A stretch of 64,000 nucleotides of DNA from the NCBI RefSeq assembly GCF_010723575.1, contig NZ_BLKZ01000001.1:3162001-3226000 (forward strand), given 5' to 3'. The position numbers and the translations under genes are program-made. The notes under the pieces are model-generated. The model was not told where the DNA came from, did not search any database, and saw only the letters and a program-made list of their open reading frames with translations. This document shows, piece after piece, positions 27,769-35,794 of the stretch (its first letter is position 1; every line of letters begins with the position of its first letter). The DNA comes from Mycobacterium bourgelatii (GTDB lineage Bacteria; Actinomycetota; Actinomycetes; Mycobacteriales; Mycobacteriaceae).

Positions 27769-27927
27769 CAGCGCGCCCGTGCTAGCGCCCGCGCTATTAA
27801 ATTCCGCAATAGCCTGGTAACCCGCTCACGGTACGCATGTGACTCCTGTGGTTGTTGACGCCGCCGGGCTGACGGCGCGAGGTGCCAGGTCCCGACCCCA
27901 CACCCACCAACCCCAGTAGTTAGGCTC

Positions 27928-29214
27928 GTGCCGGTGAGCGCACGCGCAGGCATCGTGGTGACCGGAACCGAAGTCCTGACCGGACGAGTTCAGGACCGCA
28001 ATGGCCCTTGGATCGCCGACAGGCTCCTCGAACTCGGCATCGAACTGGCCCACATCACCATCTGCGGCGACCGGCCCGCCGACATCGAAGCGCAGTTGCG
28101 GTTCATGGCCGACCAGGGCGTGGACCTGATCATCACCAGCGGCGGCCTGGGGCCGACGGCCGACGACATGACCGTCGAGGTGGTGGCCCGCTTCTGCGGG
28201 CGCGACCTGGTACTGGATGAGGAGCTCGAGCTCAGGATCGCCAACATCCTCAAGAAGTTGATGGGACGCAATCCAGCCTTCGACCCGGGGAACTTCGAGT
28301 CGATCCGCGCCGCCAACCGCAAGCAGGCCGTCATCCCCGCGGGCTCGCAGGTCATCGATCCGGTCGGCACCGCGCCGGGCGTGGTCGTGCCCGGCAAGCC
28401 CGCCGTCATGGTGCTACCCGGCCCACCGCGCGAGCTACAACCCATGTGGCACAAGGCTATTCAAACACCTGCGGCCCAGGAAGCGATTGCCGGCCGAACG
28501 GTCTACCGACAGGACACCATCCGGATGTTCGGGCTGCCCGAGTCCGGGCTCGCCGAGACATTGCGCGGCGCAGAGGCTTCCATACCGGGTTTTGAGGCAC
28601 TGGAAATCACCACCTGTCTGCGGCGCGCCGAGATCGAAATGGTGACGCGCTACGAGCCCGACGCCGCCGACGTCTACGCCCAACTGACGCAACTGCTGCG
28701 CGACAAGCACGGAGATCAGGTCTTCTCGGAAGACGGTGCACAGGTGGACGACATCGTCGCCCAGCTGCTCACCGACCGAAAAATCGCAACGGCGGAATCC
28801 TGCACCGCGGGCCTGCTGGCGGCGCGGCTGACCGACCGCCCCGGGTCATCCGACTACGTGATGGGCGGCGTGGTGAGCTACTCCAACCAAGCGAAACAGG
28901 AGCTACTCGGTGTCGACCCCGCCCTCATCGAGACACACGGTGCCGTGTCGGAGACGGTAGCGGAAGCCATGGCCGCCGGCGCCCTGCAGCGCTTCGGCGC
29001 CGACACCGCCGTAGCGATCACCGGAATCGCCGGACCCGGCGGCGGAACCGAGGAAAAGCCGGTCGGCACAGTCTGTTTCACCGTGAAGTTGGGTGACGGC
29101 ACTACCGTCACCCGCACCCTGCGGTTGCCCGGGAACCGGTCCGACATCCGCGAGCGCTCCACAACGGTGGCGATGCATCTGCTGCGTCGCACCCTCGCCG
29201 GCGATAGCGGATAG
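27928..29214 (+). CDS. cinA: CinA family protein (nicotinamide-nucleotide amidohydrolase-like)
   Basis: The 428-residue product has the two classical CinA parts. The N-terminal molybdopterin-binding-like domain (about 1-170) carries GTEVLTGRVQDRN and TSGGLGPTADDMT; the C-terminal PncC-type domain (about 265-428) carries ATAESCTAGLLAARLTD, GAVSE and ITGIAGPGGG with EKPVGTV. In bacteria such proteins deamidate nicotinamide mononucleotide in NAD recycling or clear damaged pyridine nucleotides; in mycobacteria a link to drug tolerance has been reported. It matches Rv1901 closely in sequence and length. The GTG at 27928 aligns with the known N terminus; a GTG at 27934 lies 7 bases after TAGGCT, the layout of a leaderless mycobacterial start. 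It converges on the transporter gene with a 7-bp gap. Confidence 0.95.
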   Translation: MPVSARAGIVVTGTEVLTGRVQDRNGPWIADRLLELGIELAHITICGDRPADIEAQLRFMADQGVDLIITSGGLGPTADDMTVEVVARFCGRDLVLDEELELRIANILKKLMGRNPAFDPGNFESIRAANRKQAVIPAGSQVIDPVGTAPGVVVPGKPAVMVLPGPPRELQPMWHKAIQTPAAQEAIAGRTVYRQDTIRMFGLPESGLAETLRGAEASIPGFEALEITTCLRRAEIEMVTRYEPDAADVYAQLTQLLRDKHGDQVFSEDGAQVDDIVAQLLTDRKIATAESCTAGLLAARLTDRPGSSDYVMGGVVSYSNQAKQELLGVDPALIETHGAVSETVAEAMAAGALQRFGADTAVAITGIAGPGGGTEEKPVGTVCFTVKLGDGTTVTRTLRLPGNRSDIRERSTTVAMHLLRRTLAGDSG

Positions 29215-29221
29215 CCCGTCC

Positions 29222-30484
29222 TCACACCACTTTCTCTGCGAGGAAAGAACTTTCGGCAGTGCCGAAGCGAATTCCGGTGGCGTCTTTGCCAATAAGGGTC
29301 AAGAACGCAACGACGAGCAACGTGGGCACAATCGTCGCCGCCAACGCGAAGGGGTAACCGTGCGTCTCGGCCAGGTATTCCTGAATCGGTAAATTGAACG
29401 CCGCCAACAAGTTGCCGAGTTGGTAAGTCACGCCCGGATACAACCCACGTATCGCATCCGGCGACATCTCGGTCAGATGCGCGGGGATCACACCCCAAGC
29501 CCCCTGCACGCACACCTGCATCAGGAACGAGCCCAGGCACAACATCGCCGCGGTACGTGAAAAGGCAAACAGCGGCACGATCGGCAGTGCCAACAACGCG
29601 CAGAAAATGATGGTGTAGCGCCGGCTGTATCGCTGCGACAGCGACCCGAATACCAATCCGCCGATGATGGCACCGACGTTGTAAATCACCACGATCCACC
29701 GCGCGGTCGTGCTGGACAGCCCGGCACCTTGCTCGGTGGTGGCTTTCAGGAACGTCGGGTAGACGTCCTGGGTGCCGTGGCTCATCCAGTTGAACGCCGT
29801 CATCAACAAGACCAGGTAGATGAACCTGCGGATGATCGCGCCCTCGCGCAACACGTCGCGGATTCTGGTCTTGGTCAGTCGCATTCGGTCCTGCGCGGCT
29901 TCCCAGACTTCCGACTCCTCCACCCGGTAACGGATGATCAGACTCACGAACGCCGGAATGATGGACAGACCGAACAGCCACCGCCACGACAGCCCCAGCC
30001 AATCCATCACCACCAACGATGCGACGGTGGCCAGCAGATAGCCGAACGAATAGCCCTCCTGCAGCAGGCCGGAGAAAAAGCCGCGCCGCTCGACGGGCAC
30101 TTTTTCCATGGCCAGTGCGGCGCCCAAACCCCACTCTCCGCCCATACCAATGCCATACAGCAAGCGCAAGATCACCAGCACGGTGAAGTTGGGCGCGAAC
30201 GCACACAGGAACCCGACCACCGAATAGAACATCACGTCGACCATCAGCGGGAGTCGGCGTCCCACCCGGTCGGCCCACAGCCCGAACAGCAACGCACCCA
30301 CCGGTCGCATCGCCAAGGTGGCCGTCGTCAAGAAGGCGACCTCAGTCCTGCTGCGGTGGAAAGTCTCTGCGATATCGGCATAGACGAGCACCACGATGAA
30401 GAAGTCGAAGGCGTCCATCGACCAGCCCAGGAACGCCGCGAGGAACGAGTTGCGCTGGTCGCTGGTCAGCTTCTGTCGTGTCAC
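29222..30484 (-). CDS. nanT: MFS transporter, NanT-like (Rv1902c homologue)
   Basis: The 420-residue product is a 12-segment major facilitator. The signature loop between helices 2 and 3 reads GLWADRVGRRLPL, and the conserved GIGMGGEWGLGAALAMEK lies in helices 4-5. It matches M. tuberculosis Rv1902c (annotated NanT, putative sialic acid transporter) in sequence pattern, length and position after cinA. The real substrate is unproven; the family includes carboxylate and aromatic acid carriers. The frame is open further upstream but would overlap the divergent amidohydrolase gene, so the GTG at 30484 was preferred. No clear ribosome site is seen there. Confidence 0.85.
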   Translation of the reverse strand: MTRQKLTSDQRNSFLAAFLGWSMDAFDFFIVVLVYADIAETFHRSRTEVAFLTTATLAMRPVGALLFGLWADRVGRRLPLMVDVMFYSVVGFLCAFAPNFTVLVILRLLYGIGMGGEWGLGAALAMEKVPVERRGFFSGLLQEGYSFGYLLATVASLVVMDWLGLSWRWLFGLSIIPAFVSLIIRYRVEESEVWEAAQDRMRLTKTRIRDVLREGAIIRRFIYLVLLMTAFNWMSHGTQDVYPTFLKATTEQGAGLSSTTARWIVVIYNVGAIIGGLVFGSLSQRYSRRYTIIFCALLALPIVPLFAFSRTAAMLCLGSFLMQVCVQGAWGVIPAHLTEMSPDAIRGLYPGVTYQLGNLLAAFNLPIQEYLAETHGYPFALAATIVPTLLVVAFLTLIGKDATGIRFGTAESSFLAEKVV

Positions 30485-30553
30485 GTGAGCATCGTGCAGT
30501 ACTGAGCGCTGGATCGCGAGTCCGGCGCGCCCCCAAGAGTAAGTTCCGAAGAT
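30485..30553. promoter_or_regulatory. Short divergent promoter region with a CAGTACTG palindrome
   Basis: Only 69 bp separate the transporter and amidohydrolase starts, so the two promoters must overlap. The 8-bp palindrome CAGTACTG (30497-30504) lies in it. The same core occurs twice more in this window, at 38916-38923 and 40340-40347, each time in a promoter region. Flanking symmetry here is weak, so this copy may be chance. Confidence 0.3.
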
Positions 30554-31621
30554 ATGCGCATCATCGACGCCGATGGACATGTCGCCGAAAACCCCACGTT
30601 CGCCATGGAAGCGCTGAAACGCTGGCCGGATCACGTCAGACTGAGTAACGGCCAACGGCCCCGGTTGATCATCGAAGGACGCAGCTATCCGGAGGATCGA
30701 GGTCCCGGTGCCGGCTGCCCGCCCGAGCATGGTTTGACCAAGGCACAAGGGCTCAATTGCGCTACCGCCGAGGGGGTACTCGCCGACGCGGACCGCGATC
30801 ACATCGACACAATGGTGCTCTATCCCAGCCTCGGGTTGTGCGTACCCAGCATCGAGACCCCGGAGGTCGCCGCGGGATTCGCACGCCTCTACAACGAGTG
30901 GATCGCGGACTTCTGCGCACCCACGAACGGCCGGTTACGTGGCGTCGGCGTGACCCCGATCGAACATGGCCAATCGGCAATCGACATCATGACCGAGGCC
31001 AAGGAACTCGGCCTCGTGGCAATTCTGGTCCCGCCGGCGCTCAAGACCCGCAACCTCGACCACCCCGATCTCGATCCCTTCTATTCCGCGGCGGTGGAAC
31101 TCGACATGCCGCTGGGCATCCACGGCGCCCCCGGCATCCACCTGCCGAAGATCGGGGTCGATCGCTTCACCAACTACATCCAGGTGCATTGCATCAGCTT
31201 TCCCTTCGACCAGATGACGGCGATGACGGCACTGGTATCCGGTGGCGTCTTTGAGCGCCACCCCCAATTGCGGGTGGCCTTCCTCGAAGCGGGCGCGGGC
31301 TGGGTCCCGTTCTTCATCGACCGACTGCACGAGCACTACGAGAAGCGCGGCGACTGGATTGAGCGCGGCTGGCGCCGCGACCCGCACGAATACTTGCGGG
31401 ACGGCAACATCTACGTGACGTGCGAGCCCGAGGAACCGATCCTGCCGGGCGTGATCGACGTGCTCGGGGCCGAATTCATCATGTTCGCCAGTGATTACCC
31501 GCACTGGGATGGCGAGTGGCCGGAGAGCACCAGGCATTTGCGCACGCGGCCAGACATCAGCGAAGAGGCGCGCGAAAAGATCGGTGGCCGCAATGCACAG
31601 CAGTTCTACAAGCTGAATTGA
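30554..31621 (+). CDS. Amidohydrolase-2 family metal-dependent hydrolase/decarboxylase
   Basis: The 355-residue product begins MRIIDADGHVAENP, where the Asp-x-x-x-His motif of the amidohydrolase-related ACMSD-like TIM barrel is expected. Later metal and active-site candidates are LGIHGAPGIH (about residue 192) and the C-terminal FASDYPHWDGEWP (about 315), both characteristic of this family. Relatives hydrolyse or decarboxylate aromatic or cyclic carboxylates. It is divergent from the NanT-like transporter, a common arrangement for an uptake and breakdown pair, but the substrate is unknown. The ATG at 30554 is the first start after the short divergent promoter. Confidence 0.8.
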   Translation: MRIIDADGHVAENPTFAMEALKRWPDHVRLSNGQRPRLIIEGRSYPEDRGPGAGCPPEHGLTKAQGLNCATAEGVLADADRDHIDTMVLYPSLGLCVPSIETPEVAAGFARLYNEWIADFCAPTNGRLRGVGVTPIEHGQSAIDIMTEAKELGLVAILVPPALKTRNLDHPDLDPFYSAAVELDMPLGIHGAPGIHLPKIGVDRFTNYIQVHCISFPFDQMTAMTALVSGGVFERHPQLRVAFLEAGAGWVPFFIDRLHEHYEKRGDWIERGWRRDPHEYLRDGNIYVTCEPEEPILPGVIDVLGAEFIMFASDYPHWDGEWPESTRHLRTRPDISEEAREKIGGRNAQQFYKLN

Positions 31622-31647
31622 ATCGGCGCGCGTGGCAGGATCTGCGC

Positions 31648-32046
31648 ATGACGGGTTTCTTGGTGCGTGCGGCATTAACCGGGTTTGCGCTATGGGTAGT
31701 CACGCAGTTCGTGTCGGGCCTCCGCTTTGTCGGGGGCGAGACGACGTTGCAGCGGGTCGGGATCATCTTCGTCGTTGCGGTGCTCTTTGGTCTGGTCAAC
31801 GCGATCATCAAGCCGATCGTGCAGTTCCTGTCAATCCCGCTGTACATCCTGACTCTCGGACTGTTCCACGTCGTCGTCAATGCGTTCATGCTCTGGATCA
31901 CGGCGCAGATCACCGAGAAGACCACCCATTGGGGCCTCGAGATCGACCACTTCTGGTGGACCGCGATCTGGGCCGCGATCCTGTTGTCGCTGGTGAGTTG
32001 GCTGCTGTCGCTGGTGACGCGCCGCGTCAAGCGCGAAGTGCGTTAG
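31648..32046 (+). CDS. Small four-helix membrane protein (holin superfamily IV type, Rv1903 homologue)
   Basis: The ATG at 31648 was chosen because GGCAGGA lies at good spacing before it; the longer frame overlaps the preceding gene. The 132-residue product has four hydrophobic segments (about residues 3-20, 33-52, 58-80 and 100-122) and a basic tail RRVKREVR. The pattern FGLVNAIIKPIVQFLSIPLYILTLG is shortened here to the diagnostic NAIIKPI and LSIPL. This is the conserved family sometimes annotated as phage-holin-like, with no proven lytic role. It follows the amidohydrolase gene by 26 bp and is probably co-transcribed. Position and length match Rv1903. Confidence 0.85.
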   Translation: MTGFLVRAALTGFALWVVTQFVSGLRFVGGETTLQRVGIIFVVAVLFGLVNAIIKPIVQFLSIPLYILTLGLFHVVVNAFMLWITAQITEKTTHWGLEIDHFWWTAIWAAILLSLVSWLLSLVTRRVKREVR

Positions 32047-32432
32047 TCACCCACGCCTGAGCCAGATCCCGGAAATGTTGCATATTAAGTGAATTGCGAG
32101 TTTCTGGCCGTTTGATATTGATCGTGACGATGTGGTCTTGCCGCGTGTAGTCGATACTCACCAGACGCTAGGCCGTTCTACTCTCCGCCGTCGTCGGACT
32201 TTGGGAGTCCTAGCGCCGCAGTAGCGCCGCTCAGCCCAAAAATGCCTCGTGGATTCCAGCAAAAATTTTCGTTTGCGACATCCTATGTTGTCAGGCGTGT
32301 TGCACATATGCTTACTACGACTGCCTGCTACAGCCGTCAAGACAGGCAGTTCTTTCGGTATGACGACGATCACTTTACGCATCCGACGCCGGCGGCATTG
32401 CCCAACTGAACACGACGACGGGACACTGCAGA
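32047..32432 (+). other. 386-bp intergenic region before the STAS gene
   Basis: I see no gene here. The region is less GC-rich than its surroundings. It contains an 8-bp perfect inverted repeat, ACTGCCTG (32320-32327) and CAGGCAGT (32343-32350), followed by TCTTTC; this could be a terminator or a leader hairpin 82 nt upstream of the next start. Confidence 0.4.
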
Positions 32433-32864
32433 ATGAACAATGTCGCTGTTGGATCATTGCCCGGTCCTGCGAGCGCGCGGCTGAGTTCGCACGTCAGCGA
32501 GCCGCACAGCGGGCTGCGTGCGGTCACCGAGTGCACAGGCTCAGCGGTGGTTGTTCAGGTCGGCGGCGACATCGATGCCAGCAATGAGAACGTCTGGCGG
32601 CGACTGGTCAGCAGAAGTGCCGCCATTGCCATCGCGCCGGGCCCGTTCATCATCGACCTTCGTGAACTCGAATTCATGGGTTCGTGTGCTTACGCCGTGC
32701 TCGCCCAGGAGGCGGTCCGCTGTCGCCGTCGCGGGGTGAGTCTGCGCCTGGTCGCCGGCCAGCCGATCGTGGCGCGCACGATTGCCGCGTGCGGGCTGCG
32801 TCGCATCCTGCCCCTGTACTCCTCGGTCGAGAACGCATTGTCCGTCGCCCCCCACGGGCACTGA
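32433..32864 (+). CDS. STAS-domain protein, anti-anti-sigma factor type (Rv1904 homologue)
   Basis: The 143-residue product contains one STAS domain from about residue 38 (VVVQVGGDIDASN) through FIIDLRELEFMGSCAYAVL. In anti-sigma factor antagonists the serine after the second beta-strand is phosphorylated by an anti-sigma kinase; here the segment EFMGSCAY offers a serine at the expected place. The protein would bind and release a sigma regulator or kinase, but no kinase or sigma gene is nearby. The first 35 residues are unconserved in appearance. Length and position match Rv1904. It is convergent with the D-amino acid oxidase gene, 12 bp apart. Confidence 0.85.
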   Translation: MNNVAVGSLPGPASARLSSHVSEPHSGLRAVTECTGSAVVVQVGGDIDASNENVWRRLVSRSAAIAIAPGPFIIDLRELEFMGSCAYAVLAQEAVRCRRRGVSLRLVAGQPIVARTIAACGLRRILPLYSSVENALSVAPHGH

Positions 32865-32876
32865 GCCTCCACACGC

Positions 32877-33842
32877 TCAGCTGTCAGCGCTGACGAGTCG
32901 CACCACCTCTCGCGCACATCCCCATGACAGGGTCACGCCGTCGCCGCCGTGCCCATAGTTGTGAATGCAGCGCGCCGACCCGATGTCTTCACGCTCAACC
33001 CGCACCGACGGCCGATCGGGTCGCAGCCCGGTGATCGTTTCGATCACCGTCGCTTGGGCCAGACGGGGTTCGATCCGGTAACAGTCGCGCAGGATCCGCT
33101 CGGATACCTCGGGAATTGCAGTGGTGTCCCAACGCCCCGGAATACTGATACCCCCACAAACCACCCGGCTCGGGTGCGGAAAGTAGCAAGTCCACGCCGG
33201 ACGGCTGGTGAGTTCCACGAACAATTGCGTCAAACCGGGATTGGCGAGGACTATGTGTTGGCCGAAGGCTGGCTGAATTGTCTTGTCGCCCACCAATTCC
33301 CGGGCACCTAGCCCAGCACAGTTGACCACAATCGGCGCGACCTCGACTGCCTGCGCTAGTGAGCGCACCGGTTGGATCTCGATATCGCACCCCGACGCGG
33401 TCAGCCGTCTCGTCAAGTAGTCGAGATACCGCGGCATGTCGATCATCGGCAGCGTGGCATGAGCACCGGCACCGAAGCCCGATGGCAGCTCGGAAATGGT
33501 AGCGGGCCGCAAGTCGGGGATCAGCTCGTCGCCCCGGGACTCGGGGAGGTCGTCGGTCGGGTCATAGACGCTCAGAGCCGGTGCCATGCGCACACCAGAG
33601 GTGGGATCGCGGGCCAGCTCGCGGAATTCGCGCAGTGACTCCAACCCCCACGCCAATGTCTTGTCGACGGGTTCGAGCGCACGTGGGCGCCAAACCGCCC
33701 CTGCCACCACCGAAGTGGTCTGCAACGGCAAGGCGGCCGTCCATACCCGTACCGGCCAACCCTCCTCGGCCAGACACAGGGCCGACGTCAGCCCGCTGAC
33801 TCCGGCGCCGATGACGACGATCGGGTGCACTGTGCTGCCCAC
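32877..33842 (-). CDS. aao: D-amino acid oxidase, FAD-dependent
   Basis: The 321-residue product opens with the FAD-binding Rossmann motif VIGAGVSGLTSALCLAEEG (about residues 10-28). It continues with TTSVVAGAVWRP (FAD contact), VNCAGLGARELVGD near residue 190, and the C-terminal signature HNYGHGGDGVTLSWG near 292-306, which is diagnostic for D-amino acid oxidases. The enzyme deaminates D-amino acids to keto acids with hydrogen peroxide as by-product. It matches Rv1905c (Aao) in length and position. The start is a GTG without a visible Shine-Dalgarno sequence; a second GTG four codons in (33830) is possible. Confidence 0.93.
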   Translation of the reverse strand: MGSTVHPIVVIGAGVSGLTSALCLAEEGWPVRVWTAALPLQTTSVVAGAVWRPRALEPVDKTLAWGLESLREFRELARDPTSGVRMAPALSVYDPTDDLPESRGDELIPDLRPATISELPSGFGAGAHATLPMIDMPRYLDYLTRRLTASGCDIEIQPVRSLAQAVEVAPIVVNCAGLGARELVGDKTIQPAFGQHIVLANPGLTQLFVELTSRPAWTCYFPHPSRVVCGGISIPGRWDTTAIPEVSERILRDCYRIEPRLAQATVIETITGLRPDRPSVRVEREDIGSARCIHNYGHGGDGVTLSWGCAREVVRLVSADS

Positions 33843-33861
33843 AATTAGGGACTAGCCACCG

Positions 33862-34347
33862 TTAGGGCTGCGGTACCTGCATTCCATTAGGGCCGAGCAA
33901 CCCGTTGAGGGTGCCGAGGTTGATCTGCAGTTGACCACCGGCCACCGGCCCCGGAAGTGCGTTCGGTACCTCGGCGTCAGGGGTGCTCTGCCAGGGCTGG
34001 CAACCGTCCGTCTTGAACGCCTTGTCGGTGGGCTCGATACGCACCACCTGCGGCTTCTTGGTCAGAGCATTGTCGATGAGCGCGCCATCGGGGTTGGCGA
34101 GTCGCTTCCAGTAGCAGGTGCCGTTGCCGACGGGACCAGCCGAGCTGTAGACGCCGGGCGCGATATCGGTGCCGACCAGGAAAGTGCCGTCGTGGTCGAT
34201 GGTGGTCTTCGGCGCGGGCGCAGGAGAGGGGGCCGGCGATGGGGTGGGATCCGCGGCGGCGACGCCGGCTGAAGCGACCCATCCGGCAACCAGCAGCACT
34301 GCGGTGGCACACCGCGGCACCAAATACCTGTTGGCCTCAAAGCGCAT
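33862..34347 (-). CDS. Secreted protein of unknown function (Rv1906c homologue)
   Basis: The start was set at the ATG at 34347, which places a classical signal peptide at the N terminus: basic MRFEANRYLVPR, a hydrophobic core, then an Ala-x-Ala cleavage site near VAAADP (about residue 31). A Pro-rich linker (PTPSPAPSPAPAP) follows. The mature domain carries GTFLVGTDIAPGVYSSAG and GTCYWKR with two cysteines, one here and one in KTDGCQPWQ, likely disulfide-bonded outside the cell. It matches my memory of Rv1906c, except for a longer Pro-rich linker. It lies 19 bp upstream of the oxidase start on the same strand, so the two may form an operon. No function is known. Confidence 0.85.
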   Translation of the reverse strand: MRFEANRYLVPRCATAVLLVAGWVASAGVAAADPTPSPAPSPAPAPKTTIDHDGTFLVGTDIAPGVYSSAGPVGNGTCYWKRLANPDGALIDNALTKKPQVVRIEPTDKAFKTDGCQPWQSTPDAEVPNALPGPVAGGQLQINLGTLNGLLGPNGMQVPQP

Positions 34348-34485
34348 GACCAGCAGTTTACTCGCGCTAACGATTGGCACCGCCGACGCTGGTAGTCGTT
34401 TCTGGGTCAACTCAACGGGGAATCCAGATAAAACGCCAGGCCAACGCCCCGACCAAGAGTGGGCACTGGCAGGGGAGGATGCAAC

Positions 34486-34806
34486 ATGAAGCTGCTGATT
34501 CTAGGTGCGCTGCTCGTCGTGGTGGGCGTGGTGGTGTTCGCGATCGGGTTTGTGCTCTACGCCAATGCCACCGGAGTCGCGCCGGAGCGTCAGACGCCAG
34601 ATGACAGGACCGGGGTTAAGCGCGCTGCCGCCCGAGTGAAGTGGTCGGATGTCTTTCGCCGTATCCCGAGCAGTCTCACCGTGATCGCCGTCGATGACGA
34701 TGCAAAGCAATCTGAACGGAGAGCGGCGTTCGGGTCATTAACAGTTCTCGCTGGCCTTTTGACCGTGGGCGCCGGCGCGCTGGCATTGCTGGCCGGACTT
34801 CTGTAG
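34486..34806 (+). CDS. Small membrane protein, two predicted helices, unknown function
   Basis: The ATG at 34486 is preceded by GGGGAGGA, a strong ribosome site. The 106-residue product has hydrophobic helices at about residues 3-25 (LLILGALLVVVGVVVFAIG) and 83-105, with a charged loop between them that includes RRIPSSLTVIAVDD. I do not recognise a family with certainty. It marks the left edge of the block that replaces the Rv1907c-katG-furA region of M. tuberculosis. Confidence 0.75.
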   Translation: MKLLILGALLVVVGVVVFAIGFVLYANATGVAPERQTPDDRTGVKRAAARVKWSDVFRRIPSSLTVIAVDDDAKQSERRAAFGSLTVLAGLLTVGAGALALLAGLL

Positions 34807-34954
34807 CGCTTGTAGCACGGGACCGCGCCAGCACCCGCTGCGTCAGTCCTGTCGCCAGGTTTAGAAAGCCGCGATTGCGGAAATCAAACCTCAACTGCCC
34901 CGTCCAGGGTTATTTGACATGCCCTAAAATCGTACCTTTGGTAGCATTTCTGTC

Positions 34955-34983
34955 TTACACGTGTACAACGGGAATGTTATGAT
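34955..34983 (+). promoter_or_regulatory. Sigma-A-like promoter overlapped by a palindrome
   Basis: TTACAC (34955-34960) and TATGAT (34978-34983) are separated by 17 bp. The perfect 10-bp palindrome TACACGTGTA (34956-34965) overlaps the -35 box and could be a repressor site. The start of the next gene is about 70 bp downstream, in an AT-rich stretch. Confidence 0.5.
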
Positions 34984-35053
34984 GCTCGTCTAGTGCATAC
35001 GGCATGCATCGGCGCAACGTTCTGTGTGGGCCCTGTGGGGGAGGTTTCTCGGC

Positions 35054-35752
35054 GTGTTCTTCATGCACGAAGTACACAAGGTGCGTGGACGCGCCGAGGA
35101 TGACTTCGAGGCCGCCTTCCGCGAGGGCTGGATGCCCAAACTAGCCGAAGACAACGACGCGCGGTTGCTCTGGTACGCCGACCACGCCCAGGGCAGTGGC
35201 CCGGCTTATACGGTCGTCACCATCACGGCCATCCAGAACGGCGCCGCGTGGGAGCGCCTTGTGCGGCGAGTTCAAAACGGTGATCTACACAAGTGGACTC
35301 GCCGTGTCGACGAGTATCGGCACGAGGTCGAGGCCAAGCTTCTGATTCCGCTGCCGTGGTCGCCGTTGCAGGAGATTTCGTTCGACGAGGTGCCGGTCGA
35401 CGGACGGGAACACGAACTGAGCCTGTACATGGAAGACACCATGTGGCCCTACCAGGACAAGTTCGAGGAGTACATCGACCGCTGCGGCGAGGTCTACGCG
35501 CGAAGCCTAGAACGGCCGAAGTCCATGCTGACCATGCAGGCCGCATTTCAGCCGGCCCTGGGCAGTCACCAGCGTCGCGAAGTGAGCCTGATGCAGCGCA
35601 TTCACCGACCGGAGGCGCTGCTCGAATTGCTCCGCACCCATATCGCACCCGAATACCGGGCGCCCGGCACGTGGCTGCATGATGCCCTGGACCTGCGTGA
35701 CCAGTGGACCAGTCGGCTGTTGCGGACCTCCGCATGGTCACCCTTGTACTAG
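35054..35752 (+). CDS. Protein with two predicted alpha/beta-barrel-like halves, NIPSNAP-like, unknown function
   Basis: The GTG at 35054 was chosen because GGAGGT (35040-35045) precedes it by exactly 8 bases; the GTG at 35024 precedes that site and the ATG at 35063 is too far from it. The 232-residue product seems to contain two similar halves: HEVHKVRGRAEDDFEAAF with LLWYADHAQGSG in the first, and HELSLYMEDTMWPYQDKFEEY in the second. This pattern is that of dimeric alpha/beta-barrel (NIPSNAP or monooxygenase-like) proteins. It precedes an acyl-CoA ligase gene by 42 bp on the same strand. The family call is tentative and no catalytic residue is identified. Confidence 0.6.
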   Translation: MFFMHEVHKVRGRAEDDFEAAFREGWMPKLAEDNDARLLWYADHAQGSGPAYTVVTITAIQNGAAWERLVRRVQNGDLHKWTRRVDEYRHEVEAKLLIPLPWSPLQEISFDEVPVDGREHELSLYMEDTMWPYQDKFEEYIDRCGEVYARSLERPKSMLTMQAAFQPALGSHQRREVSLMQRIHRPEALLELLRTHIAPEYRAPGTWLHDALDLRDQWTSRLLRTSAWSPLY

Positions 35753-35794
35753 GCCTGCGTTCGGGTCGCAGTTGGGCCTGTTATTAAGTCCCTT

